From: a virus
IMG/VR virus record: IMGVR_UViG_3300028394_000287
Coordinates: 1 to 25,540 of that record
Strand: one strand, 5' to 3'
DNA: 25,540 bases
Both the position numbers and the translations under genes were made by a program. Position 1 is the stretch's first letter. Each line of letters opens with the position of its first letter. Shown piece by piece: positions 11,150-19,996 of the stretch. Under the pieces are notes generated by a model, which ran no database searches, had not been told where the DNA came from, and saw only the letters and a program-made list of their open reading frames with translations.

Positions 11150-13947
11150 CTTGTAGCTTCTACTAATGCAACACCAGCAGTTTCACCACCACGTTCAATG
11201 GCTGGAACTCCATAACCCAAGATTGCATTTCTAATCAATCTGTCAGTAAAAGTAGTTCTAGTTGCCTGATCTATGGGCATAATAAACACTTCTTCAAGTT
11301 TGCTGATCAATTTGTTTGCATCAGCCTGAGACATAAGATTGCTTGACACAAGGTTGTCTGCCATCAACTTCATGTCTGCAATGGCTCCCTTGAGGCTCTG
11401 ATTGGCCCTATCTGCGATAACTTGACCAACAGCACTAGCAAGTTTCTCTTTCCCGCCAGGAGTGCCAGAGATGATAGGGGCGATCGTTGACCATTCGTCA
11501 CGAGTACCACGCAACAAGAAGTCAGCCACACGCTTGGGTTCAACAGTCTTCCCAAGGATTAGATCTGCTTTTTGCTGTGCTTCTTTTGTGATTGCACCGG
11601 CTTGTTCAGTCAATGGCTTTGCGCGTTGACCTGCCTCTGTTTCACGAGCGGCTTGTGCCGCAGCAGCTTCTCTTTCAAGAGTTGAGGCTTGCTTACTGAC
11701 ATCTCCAGCACTGGCAGCAATATCAGCTTCAGCTCGACTCATCACACGCTCTGCTGCTCGCTCACCACGCTCTTCAATCTTGGGAGGAAGGTCTACGGCC
11801 TGTCGTTCTAACTTGGCAGCAGCAGTCTCTGCTTTACGGGTTACACCACCGGCTTCTCTTTCTGCCTTTCTTTCCAAGGTTATTGCCTTCCTTCCTTCCT
11901 CGGTAGGCAAATTGCGAATTTGAGTACGCAAGGCTCCTGCAAGGTTTTCTCGCCTCTTGACAACACTTTCAGCAATGCCTGCTTGCCGTGCAAGATTGTT
12001 GAGTTCTTGTTCAAGCGCAGGAAACTTACCTATCCAGTCAGAAATGTTCCTGTCTTGAATTACAGACGAGATTTCTTTAGCACTTCCACCTTTAATCCGG
12101 TTGGCAATGAACGATCTTGCCAACTGCTCTGCTGCTTTCGGACCAGCAATTTTTGTGAGCTGGTCTACGCTGCCTGCGCTGTAGAACGCTTTGTCTGCCA
12201 GAGCAAATTCATCCGTAGCATATTTACCAAAGTCTGTTTCAGACTTGCCAAGTATCGCTTGACCAAGTTTGCTTTTAAAGTCATTCAATGGTTTTGAGTC
12301 GGCCTTGTATTGCTCAAGATATTTTTCAAACCCAGGACCGAATTCTTTTTGTATTTTCTCAATATATGTTGCAAGATCTCCAGCACGTTGCTGGCCTATG
12401 GCATCGTACCCTTCTGCTGGAAGTCCAAATGCACGGTCACGCAACTGGCGTCTCATGTTCTCTAGTGCCTGGAAACTCAAAGGAGTGTAGGTAAAGATTT
12501 CGTTACCAGCCTCATCTTTGCTTCTCTTGGCAACCCCTCTCCTTATAACATCCCTAATTGAAGTTAGACCCTTTAATTCATCAGGACCAACATTCAACAA
12601 TCCGGTTTCTGAATCTTTAATTATATTGCTGATTCCAGAAATCGCCTCGCCATATGCTTGTGTTTGTTGGTATCTAGCTCCGCTCCTTTCTTTTGCAGCA
12701 GCCGCTTCAAATGCTGCTGTCTTGAGTGTCTGTACGTTATCTTCTCTAATGCCTTTCAATCTGGTGAATTCATCATCGAAGAATTGACGGATAGAACCAC
12801 CCAATTCAGATGACCTGCGCTTTTCACCTAACTCACCAGTTTTTTGCTCAACCGCTGCAATTCTTTTTTGCATTTTCGGGCCAAGTCTGTCTCTGACGCC
12901 TTCCGTTTTAGTGACGCGACGCTGGGCCTCGTTGATAATATTATTGGCTTCCTGATCTGCTGTAGCCAAGATAGAGTTGGCTTCTTGCTCTGCTCTTGAG
13001 CGCAGTTCTGGTGCTTGGGTAGCGGCCTTGTCTCGCACTGCCTGGGCTAATTTCTTAGCCTGATCTCGCAGTTTGTTAGCTTCTGTCTCTGCACCAGCCC
13101 TCATCTTGTCAGCCGAAGCATTGAGTTGGCTTTGAAGCCTGCTAATCCTAGATGCTGTTTCTGCCGATGCTGGTCCAGCCTGGGACTGCGCCTGTGCAAT
13201 CAGATCGTTTGCTTGTCGCTCTAGGTCTGCTGATTGTGTTTCTGCCTGACGCAAGATGTTGTCTGCGCCCTGACGGAACATGGCAAATACATCCTTGGCT
13301 GGCTGGAAAGATTCAGCACCACCACGAATTGCATTCAACTTATCATTGATAAACTGTTGTTGCTGTGCAGTAAGATTAAGTTCTTTGATGCCTTTGTCTT
13401 CTGCTATTTGACCAATTGTCCTTAACCCAGTTCCAACTGGCAACCCAGTCATTCTGTTTAATAACGTAGACAACCCATAACCACCAGCCTTGGTTAGCAA
13501 CCTTGCCGGTTCTGCAATGATAGACGGACCAGCCATGCCGCCAACAAACCTTGCGGCTTCCTCTACTGGATAACTGTATCCCGCTGCTTCTGCTGCTTGA
13601 CCGGCAGTTTCTCCTACTGCTCCACCGAACGCACCAGCGGCTCCCGTCCCTAATCTGCCTCTAATACCACGAGCGGCTTGCCCCGCCCTAAACAAAGGTG
13701 GCCCAGCAGGAGCGGTGGCAGGAAAAGCAGAAGCAGCAGCACCTAATCCAGTAAGAAGTTCTGGAGCAACAAGACCTGCAAGACCCCCTACACCCGCTTC
13801 AGTTGCAACCCTTCGTCCACGTTCAAACAACCCAGGTTCTTTTTTCGTGGACTTAGGAGAAGGTGGTCCGGAGGCAATTTCATCGTAAACATTAGCAGAA
13901 GAACTGGTTTCTTTCCCTTCTGCAATATCATCATAAATGTTTGCCAT
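11146..13947 (-). CDS. Large coiled-coil internal virion/ejection-type protein, 933 aa
   Basis: ATG in a TAATG overlap. The N-terminus carries a duplicated motif, NIYDDIAEG (3-11) and NVYDEIASG (19-27). An Ala/Gly-rich hydrophobic region follows (about 50-150), then long Ala/Gln/Glu/Arg coiled coils (about 220-400 and 690-780) joined by a more globular middle part (about 420-660). The length, coiled coils and membrane-compatible Ala/Gly stretch fit podovirus internal (ejection) proteins, which leave the capsid with the DNA and bridge the cell envelope. No enzymatic motif such as a transglycosylase is visible. The next two genes downstream of the tail block appear to be partners. Confidence 0.6.
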   Translation of the reverse strand: MANIYDDIAEGKETSSSANVYDEIASGPPSPKSTKKEPGLFERGRRVATEAGVGGLAGLVAPELLTGLGAAASAFPATAPAGPPLFRAGQAARGIRGRLGTGAAGAFGGAVGETAGQAAEAAGYSYPVEEAARFVGGMAGPSIIAEPARLLTKAGGYGLSTLLNRMTGLPVGTGLRTIGQIAEDKGIKELNLTAQQQQFINDKLNAIRGGAESFQPAKDVFAMFRQGADNILRQAETQSADLERQANDLIAQAQSQAGPASAETASRISRLQSQLNASADKMRAGAETEANKLRDQAKKLAQAVRDKAATQAPELRSRAEQEANSILATADQEANNIINEAQRRVTKTEGVRDRLGPKMQKRIAAVEQKTGELGEKRRSSELGGSIRQFFDDEFTRLKGIREDNVQTLKTAAFEAAAAKERSGARYQQTQAYGEAISGISNIIKDSETGLLNVGPDELKGLTSIRDVIRRGVAKRSKDEAGNEIFTYTPLSFQALENMRRQLRDRAFGLPAEGYDAIGQQRAGDLATYIEKIQKEFGPGFEKYLEQYKADSKPLNDFKSKLGQAILGKSETDFGKYATDEFALADKAFYSAGSVDQLTKIAGPKAAEQLARSFIANRIKGGSAKEISSVIQDRNISDWIGKFPALEQELNNLARQAGIAESVVKRRENLAGALRTQIRNLPTEEGRKAITLERKAEREAGGVTRKAETAAAKLERQAVDLPPKIEERGERAAERVMSRAEADIAASAGDVSKQASTLEREAAAAQAARETEAGQRAKPLTEQAGAITKEAQQKADLILGKTVEPKRVADFLLRGTRDEWSTIAPIISGTPGGKEKLASAVGQVIADRANQSLKGAIADMKLMADNLVSSNLMSQADANKLISKLEEVFIMPIDQATRTTFTDRLIRNAILGYGVPAIERGGETAGVALVEATR

Positions 13948-16199
13948 TACAGTTCTCGTCCGTTTCTTTCTTTGTAAGACGATTCTATTGATTTAACTCT
14001 TTTTTGTTTTTCTTCTGGACTGAGTTGTGAGTTTTGTATTTTCAATATTGCTGATTGAGCCTGAGATCTTTCTTCAGCTTCAGAACCACCTGGGGTTGCC
14101 CCGGCTTGATCCATTCTTTCGGCAAGGCGATCAGGAGTAGCGCCAGAGTATTTCTTTACTGTTTCCGGATATGCTCTGCCAAGAACTTTTGTTTCCGTGT
14201 CAATTAAGTCTTGCCATAGTTTTAGCTTTATAACAACAGTTTCTGGCTTGTCGGTTACTAATGGCAGAACACCTTTCTGCCTTGCAAACTCAGCCGCCGT
14301 TACGGTTGCTCCGGACTGTAATTTAAGCTGTTGATTTGTCAAAGAGTTCATTTGAGCAATAAATCTTAACTCTTCCGGGCTAGTAAATTGCTGAACAATG
14401 TCGTATGGTATTCTTCCCTCAATAAATCCAAACGACTTTAATTTTCCTTTTTTAGCCAAGTCTTCTGCTGATGAGATGGTAGACCTCATGTTTTCAGCAA
14501 TGATGGCGTTTTGTTTGATATCTTTTTCTATCCCAGCAGGGGCTTTCTCCCCTTGTCCTGCTTTTGCTGCCGCCGCAGGACTTAAAAGTGGAGGCGCTCC
14601 CGGAGATACATTTGCCGGTGGCAATGTACGGGCATCCGGGAGTTGAACCAACTGACCATCTTGCACTCCTGTTCTTGGAGCAGGAGTTCTTGGTTCTGGA
14701 CGCTGGATTCCGGGTTTTGGAACAAAACCTTTTTCTGTTGGTACAAGAGTTATGTTTCCTAATTCGTCAGCCATAACAATGTTGTCGCCTTGCATACCCA
14801 CAGGCGTCAATTTCTTTTGTCTTTGTTCAAGTTCTCTTTGGCGTTGTTCCGCTGCAATTCTTTTTTCCGATTCCCTGCTCGCAGCATCAATTTTACGCAT
14901 TAATATTTGCGTTTCTTTACTATCAAGTTGTCCGGTTAACTGAGAGATTTTAGAACTAAGCAAGTTTGTCGCTTGATTGATATTTTTTAATTGCCCATCA
15001 ACAAGGGCAATAGTTGATTCAAGACCACGTTTGTTGGTGTTCTCTTGCAAAAACTGGGCTTCGTTTGCAGCAAGAGTTTCTCTAACTTTTTGATCTGCCG
15101 CCTGTTTGTTCAACACCGCTTCGCGTCTTGCATCTTCAAGACCGTCTTTAATGGCAGACAACTTGGTTTGCAACAATTTGACGTTAGTGTCAAACGCAGT
15201 TTTACGTTCTTTGTCGTATTGCTCTCTACCTTTCCCAAACCCTTCTGCCATGCCGTTCATGGCTGACAATGCTGCTTTAGCGTTGTTCTTGCTATTGCCG
15301 CCCAGCAACATTCCAGTTGCACCTATGGCAGCAAACAACACTCCCAACATAGGAGCGGTAACTTCGGTAGGAGCAAAGACTTGATACTCAGCAATTTCTT
15401 TGTTGATGCGCTGTTTTTCTTTGTATTGAGGACTGTTTATCTCGTCATCAAAAATTTTCTTGATGTTGTCGTAATTTGCTCTTGACTCTTCTACTCTTTG
15501 TTTGGCTCCAAACTCTTCTTTTTGTCTGTCGTAAGCCAGTTTTTGGGCAGTAAGATTTGCAAGATCAGTTGTAAGATTGGCCTGCCTAGTTGACAATCCT
15601 GCTTCTTGAATTTGCAAGTTTGCAAGCCTTGATCTTCCAGCCGAAAGCCTCCCTTCCATTGTGCCAACATCATCTTCACCAAACTTGGGTGCGGCAGGAT
15701 TTTCTTTATTGGGACTACCCATTAAAGAAGTAAGCCCTAACGGACTCAGAGGGTTGTTTATCCGATCAAGCGTCGTTGACATAGCCGATCCTTTGTTGCT
15801 TGGTGCTTTTTGATCACTCTTTTTTTTTAAATAAATGTTTGCGTCTTCTTGTGTTTTTAATCCCAAAGCATCAGGGTTTACACCCGTGTCCCGCATAAAG
15901 TATTCTTTCCACGCCGTAGGGTGTTCTGCCGATTTGAGCATTTCCCCTGTAGGCAGGGAGGAAGGCCAGTGAAAACGATTGTTGTCATACGGATCGCGCT
16001 CGGGTTGCACCCCAGCTTTCCACGCAGCCCTGTAATCATAGTCTTTAGTGTCTAAATCAGGCTCTTCATTGTACTCAGCCTTGAACTCTTTAAACCAATC
16101 TGTGCCGCGAATCCAATTTTGAAACGCCGATTCATCGTTTGGCGTTTTGTTATTGGATATTTCCTCACCTGATAGTTCTCTAGAGAGGGCGGTTGCCAT
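13947..16199 (-). CDS. Large internal virion-type protein, 750 aa
   Basis: The ATG at 16199 is chosen over a TTG two codons upstream that overlaps the previous stop. The N-terminal part contains DYDYRAAWKAG (53-63) and NNRFHWPSSLPTGE...AEHPTAWKEYFM (about 73-102), a block I recall from N-termini of many phage virion proteins, with DYR, H-P and HPT landmarks. A long coiled coil spans about 185-280, then the hydrophobic segment APMLGVLFAAIGATGMLLGG (about 282-301), then more coiled coil to about 480. Pro-rich linkers near 500-560 and a helical C-terminus follow. The combination of coiled coil and membrane segment fits an ejection protein. Confidence 0.6.
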   Translation of the reverse strand: MATALSRELSGEEISNNKTPNDESAFQNWIRGTDWFKEFKAEYNEEPDLDTKDYDYRAAWKAGVQPERDPYDNNRFHWPSSLPTGEMLKSAEHPTAWKEYFMRDTGVNPDALGLKTQEDANIYLKKKSDQKAPSNKGSAMSTTLDRINNPLSPLGLTSLMGSPNKENPAAPKFGEDDVGTMEGRLSAGRSRLANLQIQEAGLSTRQANLTTDLANLTAQKLAYDRQKEEFGAKQRVEESRANYDNIKKIFDDEINSPQYKEKQRINKEIAEYQVFAPTEVTAPMLGVLFAAIGATGMLLGGNSKNNAKAALSAMNGMAEGFGKGREQYDKERKTAFDTNVKLLQTKLSAIKDGLEDARREAVLNKQAADQKVRETLAANEAQFLQENTNKRGLESTIALVDGQLKNINQATNLLSSKISQLTGQLDSKETQILMRKIDAASRESEKRIAAEQRQRELEQRQKKLTPVGMQGDNIVMADELGNITLVPTEKGFVPKPGIQRPEPRTPAPRTGVQDGQLVQLPDARTLPPANVSPGAPPLLSPAAAAKAGQGEKAPAGIEKDIKQNAIIAENMRSTISSAEDLAKKGKLKSFGFIEGRIPYDIVQQFTSPEELRFIAQMNSLTNQQLKLQSGATVTAAEFARQKGVLPLVTDKPETVVIKLKLWQDLIDTETKVLGRAYPETVKKYSGATPDRLAERMDQAGATPGGSEAEERSQAQSAILKIQNSQLSPEEKQKRVKSIESSYKERNGREL

Positions 16200-16201
16200 G
16201 A

Positions 16202-17200
16202 TCAACTTCTAACAGGTTGGGTAGACTGGATGATTGTAGGTGTTGCCAATCGAGTCAAGTTACCAAAGTATTGCCCGTACATGGCAGAGATCTCTGCATC
16301 AGCACGAATGCCTTCTTTGATAGCAGCAGCCGTGTACTGATCGCCAATACCAGACAACTTTAACCCAAAGTCTTGCTGTGCTGCTAACAGACGGTTACGC
16401 AGATCTTCCTCTGCTCTCTGCTGCTGGGCAATACCTACGCCACCACGGGCAACACCAGCCTGAGCGGCACGAGCGCGTTGTGCCTCTAGAGCCTGCTGGT
16501 TAACCGGGGTCAACTCACCACGAGCGGCAGCAGCCTGCTCTGCCAAACCACGCTGTTGATAAGGCGCACCGATATCACGGATTTGTTGTGCTGCTTGCTG
16601 TGAACCCTGACGAGCCTTGCGAGCTGTCAGTGCAGTCTGTAGACCACCTAGTGCACCTAGTCCTAGACGAGTTTTGTCACCACCTTGCAGGGATTCCAAG
16701 AAACTCTTCTCTGCTGGTTGCGGAGACGTAGGAGTTTCTGTTGTAGTTGGAAACGCAGAACCCGCACCATAAAAACCTTTTGCAAGACCGGCAGCGTCAG
16801 GGATTGGGACAGGTGCTGTTTGCCTGAACCCAGCCATGTTTTGCGGAATATCAGGAAGATCAAGTTGAGAAACAGGCCCAGCATATGCACTAGATACAAA
16901 CTCAGGAACAGATTCATACCCTGTGGTTTCTGGAATGTAAGCCGCACCTTCAAACAACCCTGCTGGCACGTTTTCGTAACCAGTTTGAGAAATAGGATTC
17001 CCGTAATCATCATCGTAGAACTCTGGCAATCCTGTTTCTGGATTGATATCTCCTGCCCCACCTTGCTCACGCAGAAGTGCAGCCTCACGGGGGGTGATGT
17101 GCGCCAGGATTGTATCTCCGTTCCTGCCCTTATCTTGCAACAGACGGGCAATTTTGCGGAGATCTCCACCCATACGGGTCATCTTGCGTAGTTCACTCAT
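16202..17200 (-). CDS. Virion protein with an LAHITPxEAxLL motif, 332 aa
   Basis: ATG at 17200, directly abutting the upstream stop. Residues 28-64 contain DTILAHITPREAALLREQGG then DINPETGLPEFYDD, a motif common in phage structural proteins preceding ejection genes. A low-complexity, Pro/Gly/Tyr-rich stretch with repeated TGYE(N/S)VP units (near 74-100) follows. The second half (about 180-330) is Ala/Gln/Arg-rich and helical (GLAEQAAAARGELTPVNQQA...). It is probably a third internal or tail-associated virion protein; exact function unknown. Confidence 0.6.
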   Translation of the reverse strand: MSELRKMTRMGGDLRKIARLLQDKGRNGDTILAHITPREAALLREQGGAGDINPETGLPEFYDDDYGNPISQTGYENVPAGLFEGAAYIPETTGYESVPEFVSSAYAGPVSQLDLPDIPQNMAGFRQTAPVPIPDAAGLAKGFYGAGSAFPTTTETPTSPQPAEKSFLESLQGGDKTRLGLGALGGLQTALTARKARQGSQQAAQQIRDIGAPYQQRGLAEQAAAARGELTPVNQQALEAQRARAAQAGVARGGVGIAQQQRAEEDLRNRLLAAQQDFGLKLSGIGDQYTAAAIKEGIRADAEISAMYGQYFGNLTRLATPTIIQSTQPVRS

Positions 17201-18898
17201 TTACAACCCCAGAGCGTCTTTGAGACGCAGTGATTTCTCATTCCAGACATTTTGCCTTTCTTTCCCAGACTCTTCACCTTCTATAGCACCTGCTGGCCGG
17301 TAAGCAGCTAGGGCGTCTGCCAGTAATCTAGCAGGGCTTGCCCCTGTGATTATAGGTTGTCTCCCAGGTCTTTTAGGAGGAGGAACACTTGTGACAGTTG
17401 GATATAACTTCTTGGTTTCTTTTTTAGGTGGTTCTTCTTTTTTAGGCTCTTCTGCTTTTACTTCTGGTGCAGGAGGCGGGGGAAAAGCAGGCGGAGGCTC
17501 CATAGTCTTAGCAACAATGTCGGTAATTGTTGGAGCAACTTCTTCCTCACGCTTTGCAGTCACAGTAACAGGAGGCAACTCAGTAGTGCCAGGAGGTATA
17601 TCTGTAACTGTTGGAGCTATTTCCTCGTCGCGTCTACCAGTAACTGTTACTGGAGGCAACTCATAAGTGGGTTCTCTGATTCCAGTGACTGTTACTTGCG
17701 GTAATTCAGTTACGGTTGGAGCAACCTCTTCTTCTCTTTTGCCGGTAATGGTCACCGGATCTAACTCGTATTCACGTTTCCCAGTAATGGTGACTGGATC
17801 TAATTGATACGTTGGCTCCGGTTGACCTGTAACCGTGACAGGAGGCAATTCAGTCACCGTAGGAGCGACTTCTTCCTCTCGCTTGCCAATGATTGTCACG
17901 GGATCAAGTTGAGCAGTTGGAACCGGCAATCCACGAGTAGTGTCTGGACGTATCTCAGGAACATCAGTAACAGTGGGAGCAACTTGCTCTTCTGGCTTGG
18001 CAGTGACCGTTACGGGTGGCAATGTCGTTGCAGGTTGTTGGGCAGCAACCTGCTTCATCACATCTACGTCAGTCACCGTAGGTGAAATGGTTGGAGCAGT
18101 AACAGTAACAGGAGGAAGCGTAGCGGCAGGAGTAGGAGTAGGTTCTTGATCTGTGAGATTTAGGGAAATACTGGCTGGGGCAGGCTCTTCTGCTGCTGGA
18201 GGAGCAATAGGCTGTCCTTCAACAATCGGGGCTTTCCTGTCTCCAGGTTTATTAAATGCGCCAATCTCAGCAACAGCAGCGTTGATCAACGTCCGGTCTG
18301 ACACTTCTCCGGTCTTGATCAAGTCACGAACAATTGTTCCAGCAGCAGGTCCAAGAACACCCTGTACACCAGCTCCAGCACCTGCTGCGATAGCGTTTGT
18401 CAGGACTTGATCGACTCCACCACCTTGTATCGCAGAACCAACAAATGATCCCGTGGCCGCGCCTGCAACTCCGCCGCCCATGCCCACGTTAATACCAGAT
18501 GCAAACCCAGCAGTAGCCGCGCTCTTGAGTACGTCTTCAACGCTACCGCCCTGTGCAGCAGTAGATCCAGCAGATAGCGCAGCAGCGCCAACACCGGCCT
18601 CTACAGCAGCGGTAGCGGTCGTAACACCAAGTCCTTCAAGGATTGATGCGCCAATCATTTCTCCTAAACCGGGAACTGCAAGCGTAGCTACAGATAAAAT
18701 TATTGATGTGACTTGATTAAATGTGTTGAACCCTGGTGGCGGAGCGGCTTGCTGAACTCTAAGAATGTCAGGAGTTTGGGCAACAGTTACAACACCACCA
18801 GTCCCAGGTTCCTGATACCTGTTGGATTCCTCCATCTCATACTCGTAGCTTCCCGGCGAGTATGGATTGTAGAAGTTGCCATCTGCATCGTAAGCCAT
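17201..18898 (-). CDS. Repeat-rich virion protein with nine PVTVT motifs, 565 aa
   Basis: ATG at 18898. Domains: a Tyr/Asn-rich N-terminus (1-30); an Ala/Gly-rich hydrophobic region (62-200) with segments such as TSIILSVATLAVPGLGEMIG, likely membrane-active; a repeat region (261-460) with nine copies of L(P/D)PVT(V/I)(T/I)(A/G) alternating with EEEVAPTVTE-type units; a Pro/Lys-rich stretch (465-515); and a basic-acidic helical C-terminus. It sits beside the other internal-type proteins in the late operon, so a virion or ejection role is likely. The repeat unit resembles the N-terminal TonB-box style VTVTA-x-R seen in outer-membrane receptors; that likeness is an observation, not proof of function. 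Confidence 0.6.
   Translation of the reverse strand: MAYDADGNFYNPYSPGSYEYEMEESNRYQEPGTGGVVTVAQTPDILRVQQAAPPPGFNTFNQVTSIILSVATLAVPGLGEMIGASILEGLGVTTATAAVEAGVGAAALSAGSTAAQGGSVEDVLKSAATAGFASGINVGMGGGVAGAATGSFVGSAIQGGGVDQVLTNAIAAGAGAGVQGVLGPAAGTIVRDLIKTGEVSDRTLINAAVAEIGAFNKPGDRKAPIVEGQPIAPPAAEEPAPASISLNLTDQEPTPTPAATLPPVTVTAPTISPTVTDVDVMKQVAAQQPATTLPPVTVTAKPEEQVAPTVTDVPEIRPDTTRGLPVPTAQLDPVTIIGKREEEVAPTVTELPPVTVTGQPEPTYQLDPVTITGKREYELDPVTITGKREEEVAPTVTELPQVTVTGIREPTYELPPVTVTGRRDEEIAPTVTDIPPGTTELPPVTVTAKREEEVAPTITDIVAKTMEPPPAFPPPPAPEVKAEEPKKEEPPKKETKKLYPTVTSVPPPKRPGRQPIITGASPARLLADALAAYRPAGAIEGEESGKERQNVWNEKSLRLKDALGL
17519..18118 (-). repeat. Tandem coding repeats, PVTVT(A/G)xRE / EEEVAPTVTE
   Basis: Within the 565-aa gene, about 200 residues consist of two alternating short motifs. 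Nine LxPVTVT-type copies start near residues 261, 293, 331, 351, 366, 379, 399, 414 and 441. About six APTVT(E/D)-type copies fall between them. Some DNA copies are close (GTAATGGT(C/G)AC(C/T)GGATCTAA near 17751 and 17785), implying recent duplication. Confidence 0.75.
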
Positions 18899-19149
18899 TA
18901 CTGACCTCCTGCAAGAGCGCCCATAGTCGCAAGCGCGGCCAAGGTCATGTAGTTAACTTGCTCTGGTAACTCTTTCTCTGTGAGGATCTGTGCGCCCAAC
19001 AACTGTTCACGCAGGAGCGCATACAGGCTCTGGTCCTGTATTGCTTCTTGTGCCATCTGCCCTACAGACGCCATAGTCCTAGCGTCTAACCCATACTGCT
19101 GCATGAACTGCTGGGTTGCGGCCTGTGCTTGTTCCAGTTGTGGGTCCAT
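18898..19149 (-). CDS. Hypothetical late protein, 83 aa
   Basis: The ATG at 19149 is in a TAATG overlap and begins MDPQLEQAQAATQQFMQQYG; a TTG at 19206 would extend into the upstream gene and is rejected. The protein is helical and Gln/Ala-rich, with a modestly hydrophobic C-terminus (NYMTLAALATMGALAGGQ) that could touch a membrane. No family recognised. It is wedged between a tail-region gene and the 565-aa repeat protein, probably a minor virion or assembly protein. Confidence 0.6.
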   Translation of the reverse strand: MDPQLEQAQAATQQFMQQYGLDARTMASVGQMAQEAIQDQSLYALLREQLLGAQILTEKELPEQVNYMTLAALATMGALAGGQ

Positions 19150-19487
19150 TACAGTCCTAATACTTTGACAATCTGTTGATGGATGCTCAAATGTACTCCT
19201 ATCCAATCATAGAAGTCATCTTCAACATTCCAATCTGCGTTGATCAACTGAAAAGGATTGTCCAGGTTCAGTTGACTTGCCAGTCTTTCATGCTCTTGGT
19301 TGTGAACAAACAACCAGTCATCTAAGTTATCAGGGTCTGCGTCTATCAAGGGGTATTGAGGTATCAGAATGCCCTTGTCTGCCAACTGTTCGTAGAACAA
19401 CTTGTGCTGCACACCGTTCTCAAACAGCATTGTTCCTAACCCGTCTACGTCTCCAAACTCCACATACGATAAATTATCCATATCCAT
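19149..19487 (-). CDS. Conserved-looking late phage protein, 112 aa
   Basis: ATG at 19487 (a second ATG two codons on is equally possible; no strong ribosome site). The sequence has an acidic N-terminal half (MDMDNLSYVEFGDVDGLGTM...) and a C-terminal region with FVHNQEHERLASQL (60-73), NADWNVEDDFYDWIGVHL and HQQIVKVLGL, giving regularly spaced His and Trp residues. I recall the HNQEH...DW...DWIxxHxxxHxxI pattern from small proteins in tail regions of aquatic phages, with no known function. Confidence 0.65.
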   Translation of the reverse strand: MDMDNLSYVEFGDVDGLGTMLFENGVQHKLFYEQLADKGILIPQYPLIDADPDNLDDWLFVHNQEHERLASQLNLDNPFQLINADWNVEDDFYDWIGVHLSIHQQIVKVLGL

Positions 19488-19493
19488 ATCGTG

Positions 19494-19802
19494 TCATTTC
19501 TTCAATCGTTCTTCCAAAATGACAATGCGTTCACGATTGACATGGATAAGATCTCTGTTTGCTTGGATCTCTTTCTCAAGATCTTGACGTAACTTCTCTC
19601 TTGCTAGTTCAGCGCCAGAGTTGACTGCCTGTTTGTTGTCGCTAGTGACTACAAGAGATATCTTGGCATTTAACACGGTTACGTCATGCGTGAGTTTATC
19701 TAACGCAGACATCAGGTACACGACACACGTGAAAAGAATAGGAAGCACTGCAAATGCAGTTTTCTCAATAAATTGAGATTTTGCTTCCAGTTTTTCAGTC
19801 AT
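19494..19802 (-). CDS. DUF7201-like membrane/coiled-coil protein, 102 aa
   Basis: ATG at 19802 in an ATGA overlap with the gene before it. One membrane segment (about 17-34, FAVLPILFTCVVYLMSAL), then VLNAKISLVVTSDNKQAVNS, then a charged coiled coil (GAELAREKLRQDLEKEIQAN...). The ISLVVTxDNKQAxNxGAELAREKLRQDLEKEI stretch resembles a family I remember as DUF7201 from many phages. A single N-terminal membrane segment with a periplasmic coiled coil is also how inner-membrane spanins look, so a lysis role is an alternative. Confidence 0.65.
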   Translation of the reverse strand: MTEKLEAKSQFIEKTAFAVLPILFTCVVYLMSALDKLTHDVTVLNAKISLVVTSDNKQAVNSGAELAREKLRQDLEKEIQANRDLIHVNRERIVILEERLKK

Positions 19803-19996
19803 AGTCCTAACAACTTCTTAACAAAGTCTGCTGCAACACCTGGACCAAACAACACCGCTATCATCACTGCGTAGAGAAGGTACTCGATCTTGGTCATCCT
19901 CTTATCACCTGCGGATAACGAATCAGAAATTTTCCCGTATCTCTCGGAGCAAATTGCCTCGTGCACGGCTAGTTTGGTCTCCACATTTTCAGACAT
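19799..19996 (-). CDS. Small holin/XhlA-like membrane protein, 65 aa
   Basis: ATG at 19996, 8 bases inside the upstream gene. A short amphipathic N-terminus with VHEAICSERYGKI (11-23), then DKRMTKIEYLLYAVMIAVLF and a membrane segment over about 37-58, ending DFVKKLLGL. The E-ICxERY...KRMTKIEYLxY pattern is common in small phage membrane proteins sometimes annotated as haemolysin XhlA-like. The function could be lysis-related or virion-associated; it is co-translated with the DUF7201-like protein. Confidence 0.65.
   Translation of the reverse strand: MSENVETKLAVHEAICSERYGKISDSLSAGDKRMTKIEYLLYAVMIAVLFGPGVAADFVKKLLGL

Noticed and set aside
16663-17191. Two 168-codon frames overlapping the 332-aa virion gene
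   Set aside because: The 332-aa frame carries a recognised motif and fits the operon spacing; these are shadows in other frames with Cys/Arg- or Leu/Lys-rich non-protein-like composition.
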